Shown in pieces: positions 19,420-28,422 of a DNA stretch of 64,000 nucleotides. Position 1 is the stretch's first letter. Each line of letters starts with the position of its first letter. The DNA comes from Synechococcales cyanobacterium C42_A2020_086 (GTDB lineage Bacteria > Cyanobacteriota > Cyanobacteriia > Elainellales > Elainellaceae). The notes beneath the pieces were generated by a model that searched no databases, was not told the origin of the DNA, and saw only the letters and a program-made list of their open reading frames with translations. The translations under genes were made by a program, and so were the position numbers. Where the stretch lies: positions 38,698-102,697 of the forward strand of contig JACYLU010000006.1 in assembly GCA_015272325.1 (NCBI GenBank). The letters run 5' to 3'.

Positions 19420-20343
19420 TTAGGGCAACGCTTCTGCCCCATGATAGGTGAAGGTAAAGTTTACAATCAAAATCTCTTCCGGAGCAGACTGCGGCAGCGG
19501 CGCAAAGGGAGCAGCATCCCAAATGGCCTGAATCGCCGCCTGATCTGCCAGCGGATCGCCCGAGGGCTGCAACAGCTCTACATCTGAGAGGCGGCCTTGA
19601 CGATCAATCCGAAAGCGAACTTTGGCTTGCCGGGTAACTGGCACGTTTAGCCGCTGCCACTGCTGGTCTACTTGGCGGTTCACCGTTGCCATGTACGGTC
19701 CCCACAGCGGGTCGCCCAGAGCATTGACATGGCTTCCCGTCCCTGGCGATTCAGGGTTCGACTGCCCACGGTGACCTTCCCCAGTCGTTGCATCCACCGC
19801 TAGCGGCGGACCGAGTTGAGACGCTGCAGCCGATAATTCAGGAGATTCTGTCTGCGGTGAGGGGATTGCTGGCGGAGGCAAAACCTGCGGAGACGCCACT
19901 GGCTCAGCTAGAACCGGCTCATTTCCTGGAGCAACCGAGGTTTCAGCAGACAACGGATCGGCGACTGGCGGTGAAGAAGGCAATGCAGCCACCCCTAGGG
20001 AGCCTCTGGACACAGGAGGTGACGTTGAAGGCACTGGAGAAGCAGGTCCTTGCGTCTGTAGGGGTCGGTTCTCCTGAACGCTGCGGGCCGCCACGCTGAC
20101 TTGCGCTCGCCGCTGAGTCGCAGGGGTGGGAGCAACACTCTGGAGATCAATATCAACATCGACATCAACAAACTCAATGGATGTCAGCTCCACCGGCAGG
20201 GTTTCGGATAGCCCTCTCTGCCACAGCCATGAACCCAACAGCCATCCCCCAGCATGCAGTGCCCCAGCAATGCCAAGATAAATCAACCAACGGCACGACT
20301 GCCGCAGCGCCAACTGAGATCGATAGGCAGAGGTCAGGCGCAT
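19420..20343 (-). CDS. TonB-family energy transducer-like protein, about 307 aa
   Basis: One N-terminal membrane helix (WLIYLGIAGALHAGGWLLGSWL), a long Pro/Ser/Ala-rich periplasmic spacer (about residues 60-210), and a C-terminal TonB-type domain (VTRQAKVRFRIDRQGRLSDVELLQPSGDP, then AIQAIWDAAPFAPLP). Such proteins pass inner-membrane proton-motive energy to outer-membrane transporters. An in-frame ATG lies two codons upstream (20349). No ExbB/ExbD or receptor gene is nearby, so the partner is unknown. It is divergent from petN. Confidence 0.8.
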   Translation of the reverse strand: MRLTSAYRSQLALRQSCRWLIYLGIAGALHAGGWLLGSWLWQRGLSETLPVELTSIEFVDVDVDIDLQSVAPTPATQRRAQVSVAARSVQENRPLQTQGPASPVPSTSPPVSRGSLGVAALPSSPPVADPLSAETSVAPGNEPVLAEPVASPQVLPPPAIPSPQTESPELSAAASQLGPPLAVDATTGEGHRGQSNPESPGTGSHVNALGDPLWGPYMATVNRQVDQQWQRLNVPVTRQAKVRFRIDRQGRLSDVELLQPSGDPLADQAAIQAIWDAAPFAPLPQSAPEEILIVNFTFTYHGAEALP

Positions 20344-20409
20344 AGGCAAACACAGACAACTAGCAAGGACAACTAGCGAGATTCTGGACAGCGATTGACC
20401 GGCTACTGC

Positions 20410-20422
20410 GGGAACCGTTCCC
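20410..20422. repeat. Short inverted repeat between tonB-like gene and petN
   Basis: GGGAAC-C-GTTCCC, perfect 6-bp arms around one base, in the 134-base divergent promoter region. It could be an operator; there is no further support. Confidence 0.35.
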
Positions 20423-20477
20423 CTTTGGATTATGATGAAATTTGTAACGATTTGATCACGACAGTTTTTATCGCCGT

Positions 20478-20567
20478 ATGGATATTTTGACTTTGGGCTG
20501 GGTTGGCTTACTGACGGTCTTTACATTTTCCATCGCCCTTGTCGTCTGGGGACGCAACGGGTTCTAG
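20478..20567 (+). CDS. petN: Cytochrome b6f complex subunit VIII (PetN), 29 aa
   Basis: A one-helix subunit required for assembly and stability of the cytochrome b6f complex in thylakoids. The sequence [20 protein letters not shown] continues to LVVWGRNGF, matching PetN in length (29 aa) and in the characteristic MDI-LGW-F-S-VVWGR pattern. It is followed 116 bases later by another small one-helix gene. Confidence 0.95.
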   Translation: MDILTLGWVGLLTVFTFSIALVVWGRNGF

Positions 20568-20683
20568 GGGGTTGTCCATTACTCGTACTCCATCGCATCA
20601 ATGGGCTGAGAGATGGGCTGTGTCGCTGACCTCTATCAACCCTTGTTTGTTGCCACACTCGTTCACGCACAGATTCGGTGAGT

Positions 20684-20827
20684 ATGGATATCGAAACAAC
20701 CGCTTTGACGATTCTAGCGACGCTAGCCCTGGGGCTGCTGGTGGCCGTCACGGGTGGAGTTGCCTACTTGACGGCGGCAGAATGGCGGGATCGGCGACGT
20801 CGAGACCGGGAGAACCGCGGCCGTTGA
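20684..20827 (+). CDS. Small single-helix membrane protein, 47 aa
   Basis: From ATG 20684 the frame encodes a short N-terminus (MDIETTA), one clean membrane helix (LTILATLALGLLVAVTGGVAYL) and a strongly basic/acidic tail (AEWRDRRRRDRENRGR). The layout is typical of small thylakoid complex subunits; a small subunit of NDH-1 (NdhP/NdhQ type) or a photosystem accessory protein is possible, but I cannot match it to a named family from memory. GGTGAG lies just upstream. It sits between petN and a good terminator (20902-20931), which suggests co-expression with petN. Confidence 0.65.
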   Translation: MDIETTALTILATLALGLLVAVTGGVAYLTAAEWRDRRRRDRENRGR

Positions 20828-20901
20828 TCCTCTAGATAGCGGGCTAGATTTAGCAATGCCACCTCGGTTTTCTAGACCAAGCCAGATTTTAACCACACTC
20901 G

Positions 20902-20931
20902 CGCAGGAACTTCTGGTTCGCTGCGTTTTTT
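20902..20931 (+). terminator. Rho-independent terminator after petN and the 47-aa gene
   Basis: CGCAGGAAC (20902-20910) pairs with GTTC and CTGCG (20916-20919, 20921-20925) with one bulged G; loop TTCTG; then six T (20926-20931). It lies 74 bases after the stop of the small membrane protein gene. Confidence 0.82.
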
Positions 20932-20966
20932 GTGAGGCATTGGACCGCCTCATCTACCCCGTCGCC

Positions 20967-21557
20967 TTAGCTCGGGCTTAACTCGGTTGTAATTTCATTG
21001 AGTTGGCGTCGCCTCAGCTCAACGGATTCAGAGCGCGGCAGCAGGTCAAACACTTCGCGAAACACATCATCCACTTGCTCGTAGGTCAGAATGCCCTTCT
21101 CGTCAAGCACTACCTTGCCGGACTGGTTGATCAGGACCGTCTGCGGCACAAAGCCTTTGTAGTAGTAGCCGGGTTCTGTCGGCTCAAAATTAGACTTCAC
21201 CGGCAGGGCATCAATATTAATGGGAATAAAATCAGCCGCCCAGCCATAGGGACCATCGAGCCGCGACACCACCGAGCTGTACTGTTTGCAATCCTTGCTG
21301 TCGTCAATGTAGAACACGAGCAGGGCGGGGCGATGCCGCTGCAGGGCTTCGGCTAGCGTTACTTTGGGCGGTACGAGGGAACCGCTGCCGGCATAGAGGG
21401 GAAAAATATTGCCATCAAAATGATCGTCATTTAACCCGGCCATAGCGGGTGCCGCCCATCCCATCAGGCAGGCTAACACTAGCCCAAAGAGACAGCACCG
21501 CAGCAAGGCTTGCCACCAAGACCGCAGTTGCCAAGCACTCCATTGAAGTATTGTCAT
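20967..21557 (-). CDS. Thylakoid thioredoxin-like protein (photosystem I accumulation factor type), 196 aa
   Basis: Resembles the cyanobacterial thioredoxin-fold membrane protein annotated as thylakoid photosystem I accumulation factor. An N-terminal hydrophobic segment (about 18-36, LLRCCLFGLVLACLMGWAAPAMA) acts as anchor or signal, with a possible cleavage after AMA. The thioredoxin fold follows (PALLVFYIDDSKDCKQYS, then FVPQTVLINQSGKVV). The active-site position is C90-K-Q-Y, so only one cysteine of the CxxC pair is present; a normal disulfide exchange is therefore unlikely. The cis-Pro loop is visible as GFVPQTV. Convergent with the petN pair, which fits a photosynthesis context. Confidence 0.83.
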   Translation of the reverse strand: MTILQWSAWQLRSWWQALLRCCLFGLVLACLMGWAAPAMAGLNDDHFDGNIFPLYAGSGSLVPPKVTLAEALQRHRPALLVFYIDDSKDCKQYSSVVSRLDGPYGWAADFIPINIDALPVKSNFEPTEPGYYYKGFVPQTVLINQSGKVVLDEKGILTYEQVDDVFREVFDLLPRSESVELRRRQLNEITTELSPS

Positions 21558-21754
21558 ATCAACCCTATATCAACCGTTTCGATCAACCTTTTCCACAGCA
21601 ACAGCCAGTAGGGGCAATCAGTCCACCCATCTGCTATCTGTCATTTTGTAACACAGGCTGCCTCTCTACCAAGCATTCAGCACGATTAAGTAGCAGACAA
21701 CCGCAAGCGCTAAGAGCAGTCACTGAACCGCGACACCTGCCCTTCATTTGCCCT

Positions 21755-23692
21755 TCACCGACCTCGACCAGCACGATCGCCCTTGTACCGATTGGGGTCC
21801 TGCCAGGCATTGCCCAAACCCTTAAGGATGCCGCGCCCAATCAAGCCGATACCACGCCCCACTACTTCCGTTAACACGTACACCACGCCATTGCCAACTA
21901 GCGACACCACCGATCGCACCCGTGGCGCTATAGCATCGCGCGCTTCTAGAGCCAAGGTGACCACAAGCGGCACACCCGTGAGCTGCTGCAACTCCTCGGT
22001 GCGCGGAGCATAGATTGCCGTTTTCTTGATGCCACGCCCCGAAAACACGAAGAGCGAGTACTGGCTCTCAAAGATATTTTTCGGTTCCCGGAAGAGCCGC
22101 TCTAGGCGATATTTCCAAGACAGATCATTGCGGAAGCGCTCAATTTCGCGGCTAGAGAGCAAGCGGCGATTGTAGAAATTTTGCTTGATTGGCTCCACGT
22201 TAGGAAAGCGGTTGAGCAGCGGTTGTATCACCGCATTGGCCAGTTGAATCATCAGGTTTTCCAGCAGCAGTTCGGCACGAGCGAGCGATTCTGGATTACC
22301 GGCCGCATAGGGTGTGCTATCCACCAGCAGCGGGGTTTGAAACAGCAGATGGTGCAACAGCGCTACCACACCAGGAATTTTATCGAGAATTGCGGTTTGC
22401 ACAGTTGCGGCCTCTTGCAACAGCACTGCCACCACTTCAACGTCCATCCCACCGAGCGACACAGTGTAGTACTTACCAAAGAAATCGACTGTGGCTGCCT
22501 GCCAGAGATCCTGCAAGATGAGTGAGCGTTTAGCATCTAGCTGCTCGGGCTGCACCTGGGAGTAGCGCAATTCTGCTAACATATCTTCAATTTTGCGCAG
22601 AATGAGATAAAACAGCTCCTGCTTGCGGTCTTCCCTCAAAATATCGATTTCGAGAGGGGTGTCGCTCTGGTTTTCTAGGCTAGTAGATAACTTACTGGCA
22701 ACCGCATCTAAAATCAGCGCCTGCACATTCACCTCAACGATGGCGCTGGAGTCTGGCTCAGGAGAGACCGGCACTAGTGGATAAGACGGTGTAGAACGAG
22801 CTTCCCTCGCCGAGTCTAGACGCGGACCAGTAACGCTAGGCTCTTGGGTGCCTTGATCGGGAAGCCGGTCTGGGCGAGCAGATGCGATTTCAGGATCAGG
22901 CAGGGTGGGAGTAGCCAACAGGCGCTGCACTATCCAGCGAGCCGTTCGCAGTTCCCGGTAGCGTCCGGCGGCAATGGCTCGATTCATTGGCGACAGATCT
23001 GGGTTTCGCAACTCTTGCATCACCTCGTCTAGAGCCGCATCGATTTGGCGCAGCCCCGAAACTCGCCAGTTTCGCCGCAGCACGGTCAACGCGCCGGGAG
23101 GAGACGAAGCAACCGCCGCTGGGGGTTCTGCTTGCGGTTCGGGTTGGTCACTCAAGCGTGGAGCAGCCCCTAGCGAGCGCTCTTGAAGATCCGAGTCGAG
23201 AATCCAGCAGGACTGCCCGCTTGCCACGCGGCGAATCACTGTAACTAGGGCAGTAGGCTCCAGCGATTTAGGACAGCAGCCATCGGCACCCGCACGTTGG
23301 GCTGCCGCCAGCAAGATTGGCTCGGGCGATGTGCTCAGCAGCAAAATCGGCAGATCCGGATAGCGCGACTTCAGGATTTGGCAAAGCGTCAGCGCAGGCA
23401 TCGATTCTGGATCAAACTGCCCCAAGTTGAGATCGAGCAGGACCAGATTTACAGGCACATCGCGAGCAGACCGGTCGGCTGCTTCTAGCGTGTCTTCTCG
23501 AGTGTCTTCATCCGCGAACAAGTGAGATAGGCGCTGCAGAGCCACCTCACCGCTCTCTGCCTCTGCAATTACAGCAATATCGGTGAATTGCTCTAACCAC
23601 AGAGTTAATCCGACTCGAAACACCCGATCGCTATCCACGAGCAATAGCCGAACAGGTGGGCGTTCCAAAGCAGGCAGGACGGCACGATTCAT
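21755..23692 (-). CDS. Response-regulator-like protein with Ycf55/DUF3685 domain, 645 aa
   Basis: Residues 13-165 form a receiver domain: LLLVDSD (D20, D22 acidic pair), phosphoacceptor D87 in VLLDLNLGQFDPES, LLLSTSPE and a Lys in CCPKSLEP. A 25-residue acidic insertion (about 57-80) lengthens the loop before the phosphorylation strand. After a Pro/Ser-rich linker comes a large alpha-helical domain (about 310-560) matching the plastid/cyanobacterial Ycf55 family (DUF3685): FFGKYYTVSLGGMDVEVV, FPNVEPIKQNFYNRRLLSSREIERFRNDLSWKYRLERLF. The end (LVGNGVVYVLTEVVGRGIGLIGRGILKGLGNAW) is amphipathic. No DNA-binding motif is seen. Function of the family is not established; the cognate kinase is not here. 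Confidence 0.85.
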   Translation of the reverse strand: MNRAVLPALERPPVRLLLVDSDRVFRVGLTLWLEQFTDIAVIAEAESGEVALQRLSHLFADEDTREDTLEAADRSARDVPVNLVLLDLNLGQFDPESMPALTLCQILKSRYPDLPILLLSTSPEPILLAAAQRAGADGCCPKSLEPTALVTVIRRVASGQSCWILDSDLQERSLGAAPRLSDQPEPQAEPPAAVASSPPGALTVLRRNWRVSGLRQIDAALDEVMQELRNPDLSPMNRAIAAGRYRELRTARWIVQRLLATPTLPDPEIASARPDRLPDQGTQEPSVTGPRLDSAREARSTPSYPLVPVSPEPDSSAIVEVNVQALILDAVASKLSTSLENQSDTPLEIDILREDRKQELFYLILRKIEDMLAELRYSQVQPEQLDAKRSLILQDLWQAATVDFFGKYYTVSLGGMDVEVVAVLLQEAATVQTAILDKIPGVVALLHHLLFQTPLLVDSTPYAAGNPESLARAELLLENLMIQLANAVIQPLLNRFPNVEPIKQNFYNRRLLSSREIERFRNDLSWKYRLERLFREPKNIFESQYSLFVFSGRGIKKTAIYAPRTEELQQLTGVPLVVTLALEARDAIAPRVRSVVSLVGNGVVYVLTEVVGRGIGLIGRGILKGLGNAWQDPNRYKGDRAGRGR

Positions 23693-24316
23693 GAACGGTT
23701 TAACAAAGGGGAACAGGTGATTGAGGCGATGCCATCCGCGCCATCACATCCATGCCATCAGTAGAATAGCGGTTTAGGATGCATTATGCCGCACAGGGGT
23801 GCATTGTGATGATTGTAATAGACCTCTTGCTCTAGTGCTGCAACCTCATCAACCTCTAACCTGATTCTCGCCTAAGTCAGTCTCTCATCTGAATAGTTGC
23901 CGGTAGAAGCCCATAGAGACGCCCTAGAGCAGGTTTAGAGGTCGGGGAGGATAGATGCGCTACCCCAGGACGGCACGGCGAACTGTACCCAATCAGCACT
24001 TAGGGGCGTTGATGCCAGTCTGCTAGAAATACGGTGCGCACTCATCCACTCCCGAGTTATAGCCCTGGGGTTTTCCGGCTCACCAGTCGCTTCTTTAGGG
24101 GAGATACAGATGAGGTCACTCACTCGGAAGACACCGGATTTGCCGTTGTTCGCAGCATCACCCTAACCAGAAGCATCGATACCAACCATCGGAGGGGAAA
24201 GTGATAAGCTAACGGGTGAAGCAGCCGATTCATCTAGTATTGTCTAGAGTCGTCATTGAAGAATCATTGCTGTTGATCCTTGACTTTCATTAGCCCTCTA
24301 ACTCCACCCATTCATC
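23693..24316. other. Long intergenic region without supported gene
   Basis: About 620 bases between the start of the Ycf55-type gene (minus) and the ferritin-like gene (plus). Only short frames occur, none with a ribosome site or a recognisable product. I see no tRNA cloverleaf or terminator hairpin. It probably holds the two divergent promoters and possibly a small RNA that cannot be shown from sequence alone. Confidence 0.5.
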
Positions 24317-24751
24317 ATGAGAGAGCTTGACGTTAAAACTGCAACCGAACTGCTGAATTCGATTATGGAATTCGAGCTGGCAGGGGTAGTGCGCTACACC
24401 CACTATTCCCTAATGGTCACCGGACCGAATCGGATTCCCATCGTCAATTTCTTCAAGGCGCAGGCCAACGAGTCGCTGCTACATGCCCAGCAGGTCGGGG
24501 AAATTCTCACGGGGTTAGACGGTCATCCCAGCCTGCGGATTGCGCCGATGGAAGAAACCTACAAGCACTCGGTGCAGGATATTTTGCAGGAAAGCCTCAA
24601 CCACGAGAAGCAGGCGCTGGACCTCTACAAAAAGCTGTTGGATGTGGTCAACGATGCCAGCGTCTACCTAGAGGAGTTTGCTCGCTCGATGATTGGGCAG
24701 GAGGAGCTGCACAATATTGAGATCAAGAAAATGCTGCGCGACTTTAGCTGA
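24317..24751 (+). CDS. Ferritin-like (bacterioferritin-type) protein, 144 aa
   Basis: A four-helix-bundle protein probably for iron storage or oxidative-stress protection. Metal-ligand candidates are spaced as in bacterioferritin: E in MEFELAGVVRYTHY (helix A), ExxxH in ANESLLHAQQ (helix B), E in LNHEKQALDLYKKL (helix C) and ExxH in GQEELHNIEIKKML (helix D). At 144 aa it is slightly shorter than canonical Bfr (about 158), and no heme-binding Met corresponds clearly to Met52, so it may be a heme-free variant or a Dps-like relative. Start ATG 24317 is the only sensible one. Convergent with the kinase gene. Confidence 0.82.
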   Translation: MRELDVKTATELLNSIMEFELAGVVRYTHYSLMVTGPNRIPIVNFFKAQANESLLHAQQVGEILTGLDGHPSLRIAPMEETYKHSVQDILQESLNHEKQALDLYKKLLDVVNDASVYLEEFARSMIGQEELHNIEIKKMLRDFS

Positions 24752-24802
24752 GCCGGTTTGCTAGGGCTGCCAGCTTTATCCTGCCAGTCTAAGGCTGCTA
24801 GT

Positions 24803-26497
24803 CTAATGCAGATCGGCTTCCCAGACGCCAATGTAAATGCGGTCGCGGTCGTTGCGCTCGATGATGCCTTCCAATCCGCCGGTCGAAAAAGCAAATTGAT
24901 TGCTCTGACGGGATTGCACCTGTGCTAGTCCTTGAGCGACGTCTGCAGGCAAGGAGCCGCCCAACATGCCGCTAAGGGTGTCCTGCATGACGGCAGGATC
25001 GACCGATTGGGCGAAGGAGACTTCGGTTTGCCGCAGGCGGTTCGAGTCTTTGTCGTAGATGTAGCCGAGCGTCACCTGATTCGGCACTAGATCGTAGAGG
25101 GCAGAGCGCGTGTTGGGCCAATAGGCATTGGCGTTGCGTTGGGTGGGTTCACCTAGGGCAGCAATCACCTCCTGTTCGCTAACGCCAGTGGGCAGACCCG
25201 GAACGCTGCCACTAAAGCTGGGAGTATCCGGCGGCTCAGGGCTGGCTTGGGGCGACGGTGTGGGACTGGCTGCCGGCTCAGGGCGTTCCTCAGGGGTCGG
25301 TTCTGGAGATGGAGCTTCGGGAGTGGGTTCGGGCGACGGCTCAACCGCAATCGGGATTTCGGGGGACGGGTCTGTTGGTTCAGCAGGTGGTTCAGCAGGG
25401 ACCTCGGTGACGGGGGCTTCCGAGCCAGCTTCCGGCGATCGCGAGTGAAACCAGAGCGCGGTCACCACCGAGGCAATCAGGCTTGCCAGCATCATCAGCG
25501 CAATCAGCAGCAGCCCCCGCTGCTTCGAGACCGGCTTGGGCGGTACGGTTGTGGCGGACCACATAGCAGCCGTGGGATCGGGCGGAATCTCAAACTCTGC
25601 ACCTCGGGGAGCATCCACTGCTAGCGTTGCGGCTGTAGCAGGGCTGATCGGTTCATTGGTTTCAGGAGCCGCTTCGCTCATCGTCGAGGGATCCGGCAGC
25701 CGCCGCAGCCATTCTGCCACCGTGGCCGGACGTTGCTCAGCATCGAGGGCCATGCCCCACAGCACCGCCTGATTCACCGTCGGACTGAGATCGGGACGCA
25801 GAGTGCGGGGTTCCGGCAACGGGCGGCGCTCCCGCAAAATCGAGGCCACGGGCACTTGGGCCGTCAGCAGCGCGTAGAGAGTCGCTGCTAGTCCGTAGAT
25901 GTCCGTAGCGGGGGTGCGCTTTTCCTGGGCAATATATTGCTCGATCGGCGCGTAGCCCTCCGAGGCGAGACTCGTGTGGGTCTGCGTTACGCCAGGGGTA
26001 AACTCGCGGGCAATGCCAAAGTCAATCAGCACCACCTGCTGCGTGCCATCTCGCAGGATTATGTTTTGCGGTTTAACGTCGCGATGTAGCAAGCCATTGC
26101 GATGCACAACCTCCAGCGCCGCGCCGATCTGCTTGACGTAATGCACCGCCAGCGCTTCCGGCAGCGGCCGATTGGGAAACACCACTCGATCCAGCGTGGG
26201 ACCGGGAATGTAGTCCATCACTAGGTAGGGAACGCCGTCTTCGACGAAGAAGTCATTGACCCGCACAATATTGGGATGAATACAGGTGGCAAGGCGGCGC
26301 CCCTCATCGCGAAACTGCCGTTCGAGCTTGGCGAAATCGGGAGATTGCCGCAGTTCTGGGTTCAGTGTCTTGATCACCACGGGCTGATGCAGATAGTGAT
26401 GCATCGCCTTAAAGGTGACTCCAAAGCCACCCTGACCCAGCGGTTCCTCCAGCGTGTATTTTCCGCCCTGTAGCGGTTTGCCCAGCGGTACGTTCAT
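24803..26497 (-). CDS. Membrane-anchored Ser/Thr protein kinase, 564 aa
   Basis: A Hanks-type (eukaryotic-like) kinase. Kinase domain at residues 14-275: glycine loop [12 protein letters not shown] lysine K43 in VVIKTL, E65 in helix C, catalytic HRDVKPQN with D140, DFG D159, and GYAPIEQY in the activation segment, typical of cyanobacterial kinases. One membrane helix ([22 protein letters not shown], about 335-356) leads to a Pro/Glu/Ser-rich linker and an extracytoplasmic C-terminal domain (about 435-564, [20 protein letters not shown]) seen in many cyanobacterial kinases and likely sensory. Start ATG 26497 gives [21 protein letters not shown]; a TTG 12 bases upstream is less likely. Targets unknown. 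Confidence 0.92.
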   Translation of the reverse strand: MNVPLGKPLQGGKYTLEEPLGQGGFGVTFKAMHHYLHQPVVIKTLNPELRQSPDFAKLERQFRDEGRRLATCIHPNIVRVNDFFVEDGVPYLVMDYIPGPTLDRVVFPNRPLPEALAVHYVKQIGAALEVVHRNGLLHRDVKPQNIILRDGTQQVVLIDFGIAREFTPGVTQTHTSLASEGYAPIEQYIAQEKRTPATDIYGLAATLYALLTAQVPVASILRERRPLPEPRTLRPDLSPTVNQAVLWGMALDAEQRPATVAEWLRRLPDPSTMSEAAPETNEPISPATAATLAVDAPRGAEFEIPPDPTAAMWSATTVPPKPVSKQRGLLLIALMMLASLIASVVTALWFHSRSPEAGSEAPVTEVPAEPPAEPTDPSPEIPIAVEPSPEPTPEAPSPEPTPEERPEPAASPTPSPQASPEPPDTPSFSGSVPGLPTGVSEQEVIAALGEPTQRNANAYWPNTRSALYDLVPNQVTLGYIYDKDSNRLRQTEVSFAQSVDPAVMQDTLSGMLGGSLPADVAQGLAQVQSRQSNQFAFSTGGLEGIIERNDRDRIYIGVWEADLH

Positions 26498-26568
26498 GAA
26501 CCCTCCCAAGCAACACTCCAGCGTAGACGTTCAAATCAGCAGATGAGTTCAGGAGATGAATCAGGCGA

Positions 26569-27624
26569 TCAATTCGGCAAAATCAGCGGGTTTTTCAGAG
26601 GATTGAAACTGTAGTCGGGGGGTGGCTGATAGTCGCTGGCATTGAGGTGTTTAATGCGATCGGCAAACACTTCGTGGAAGCGTTCGAGTTGCTCGCAGAG
26701 CCAGCGGAAGTAGTCCTTCCAGGCGTCGCGTTCGGCTAGGTCCACCTCGGGCAAAATGCAGGCAATTGAGCAGAATTTGGGTGTAGCTGGGTGCCAATGC
26801 AGCGGCATCTCCATCTCTTCTTCGAGCTGCTCTTGCTCTTCTTCTAGTAAATAGAAGTGGGGTTGGGCATCTTCTCCCAAGAGCCGCAGTCCGGCCAAGC
26901 AGCACTGGCTGGCTTCATCGATCTGGGCATAGAGGCGAAATCCGGCCCGCCCAATGGCAAATTCCATCGTTGGCTGCGGCGTCGGTTCACCGGGTTTGAC
27001 AATACTGCCGCGCCGCTCGAGCTGCTGGCATAGCCCGCTCCAAAACTCCAGATACTGCCGTTGGCTGTCGCTGAGGCCTTCTTCGGTGACTTTGCTGATG
27101 GTGCGCGTCCAGCCGTTGGGTTGGGAAACGACGTTGAATTTCGCCGCCATGGCTGACTCACCAATCTGCCACAGCTCGATCTCTAGGCCAAAGCAGTTGA
27201 ACTCGTCATGGGTAACACGATTCAGCCAGTCGAGAGCGGCGCGATGTTCTGCCGAGAAGTGGCTCGACACCCAGATGATGCTGATTGCGTTTAGCCCTGC
27301 CGCTGCCGTCAAGAGCTGCCCAAGATGGGTGGCGTCCGTGGGGTTAAGCTGATTTTCGATCACCACCCAGCGGTCAGTAACTGTGTCACGACAGAGCAAA
27401 TCGACCTGCAACGCCCCAACGCGCTGTTCTTCCGCCACGACTTCTAGCTCCATGCCGATGGTGTCGGCCAGCAGCTTCAGATTCTCGGCTTGAGCCAGCC
27501 AAGGCGTGAACTCGGTGTCTTCATCGTGCCAGTAGGCATCAGGCTCAATTTTTTCCAAACGTCCTAGGGTCGGTTTTATGGGTTGATCGGGCGGCATCAG
27601 CTCAAGGATCTTAAAAAAGGTCAC
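26569..27624 (-). CDS. DUF4268 protein with PD-(D/E)XK nuclease-like fold, 351 aa
   Basis: The N-terminal half (about 20-175) resembles the restriction-endonuclease-like fold found in DUF4268 proteins: D75 in LQVDLLCRD and E90-x-Q92 in RWVVIENQL give the D-(14)-ExQ signature, followed by HLGQLLTAAAGL and ALDWLN. The C-terminal half (about 185-340) is the DUF4268 region (QRQYLEFWSGLCQQLE, WKDYFRWLCEQLERFHEVFADR). Nuclease activity is inferred only from the fold signature. It is transcribed 60 bases after the HAS-barrel gene; together they could form a DNA-handling pair. Confidence 0.82.
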   Translation of the reverse strand: MTFFKILELMPPDQPIKPTLGRLEKIEPDAYWHDEDTEFTPWLAQAENLKLLADTIGMELEVVAEEQRVGALQVDLLCRDTVTDRWVVIENQLNPTDATHLGQLLTAAAGLNAISIIWVSSHFSAEHRAALDWLNRVTHDEFNCFGLEIELWQIGESAMAAKFNVVSQPNGWTRTISKVTEEGLSDSQRQYLEFWSGLCQQLERRGSIVKPGEPTPQPTMEFAIGRAGFRLYAQIDEASQCCLAGLRLLGEDAQPHFYLLEEEQEQLEEEMEMPLHWHPATPKFCSIACILPEVDLAERDAWKDYFRWLCEQLERFHEVFADRIKHLNASDYQPPPDYSFNPLKNPLILPN

Positions 27625-27684
27625 CTACCGATCCTATAGCGATTTTTGCGGAGTAGTCGCCCCCTGTGCTGGCGGTAACACTAC

Positions 27685-28290
27685 TCAACGCATCGCGCTC
27701 ATGGTGGTCTTCCAGGATAGCTCTTTGCAGAGAATTTCCAGAGCCCGCTGCTCGGCTCCGGGAAACAGACTGCTATCTACCAGCTCCTTGAGAACCTGCT
27801 GGGTGAGCTGAGTAGCAAAACTGCCGCCAAACCGCAGCAAGTGGCTATAGTAGCAAAACTGTGGGCGTTTGCTTTCGTTGAGGTGAAAGTGATAGATCTC
27901 GTCCTGTGTCATCAAGAATGCCGGCGTATTCACAGGCACTACCACTCGGGGAATCCCGTGGATCCCGTAGGCGGCATTGCCCTGTCCGAGCAGCGCCCCG
28001 ATCAGCACTACGCCCAGCAGCGTCCGGGTTTCGTTGATCAGGTCTGGCGTGAACAGCGGATCGGGTTCGCTCGACAGGCGGGGACCATTACTGAGAAACA
28101 TGGGATTGAACAATTGCGAGTTGTAGATCAACCCCACCGCCCAATGCCGCTCCCCCGGATTCTCCAGCTTCACGAAACACCCAAAGCCATAGTCGTCGGC
28201 CTGGGGCGGATCATTGACGTCCATTTGGTCATCCAACTGCACAATGTAGTCACAGTGAGAGTTGGATTTGACGACTTTTCCCAGCCGCAT
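27685..28290 (-). CDS. HAS-barrel-type protein (HerA-associated domain), 201 aa
   Basis: Starts MRLGKVVKSNSHCDYIVQLD, a small beta-barrel resembling the HAS-barrel found at the N-terminus of HerA-like and other ATPases. The rest (HWAVGLIYNSQLFNP, TLLGVVLIGALLGQ, HGIPRVVVPVNTPAFLMTQDEIYHFH) continues as in cyanobacterial stand-alone HAS-barrel proteins that normally sit beside a HerA-like ATPase. No such ATPase is in this window; the downstream gene is the DUF4268 protein. Assignment is from the N-terminal pattern and could be wrong. Confidence 0.6.
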   Translation of the reverse strand: MRLGKVVKSNSHCDYIVQLDDQMDVNDPPQADDYGFGCFVKLENPGERHWAVGLIYNSQLFNPMFLSNGPRLSSEPDPLFTPDLINETRTLLGVVLIGALLGQGNAAYGIHGIPRVVVPVNTPAFLMTQDEIYHFHLNESKRPQFCYYSHLLRFGGSFATQLTQQVLKELVDSSLFPGAEQRALEILCKELSWKTTMSAMR

Positions 28291-28422
28291 ACAGCATCTC
28301 CTCAGTACTCCGTGATCTCGTTAGTTCCTAAGCATAGCGCCAGTGGCCCAATTTACTGCCTAAAAACGCTATTTCTGTCCACAATTAGTGTCTGTGAGCA
28401 CCCAGACAAGGGAAACTCCTCT

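Noticed and set aside
23935..24123. 62-codon frame in the 23.7-24.3 kb gap
   Set aside because: No ribosome site, no recognisable features; likely chance.
27841..28422. Long N-terminal extension of the GNAT gene
   Set aside because: It runs antisense through the HAS-barrel gene and has no GNAT features; ATG 28423 has its own ribosome site.
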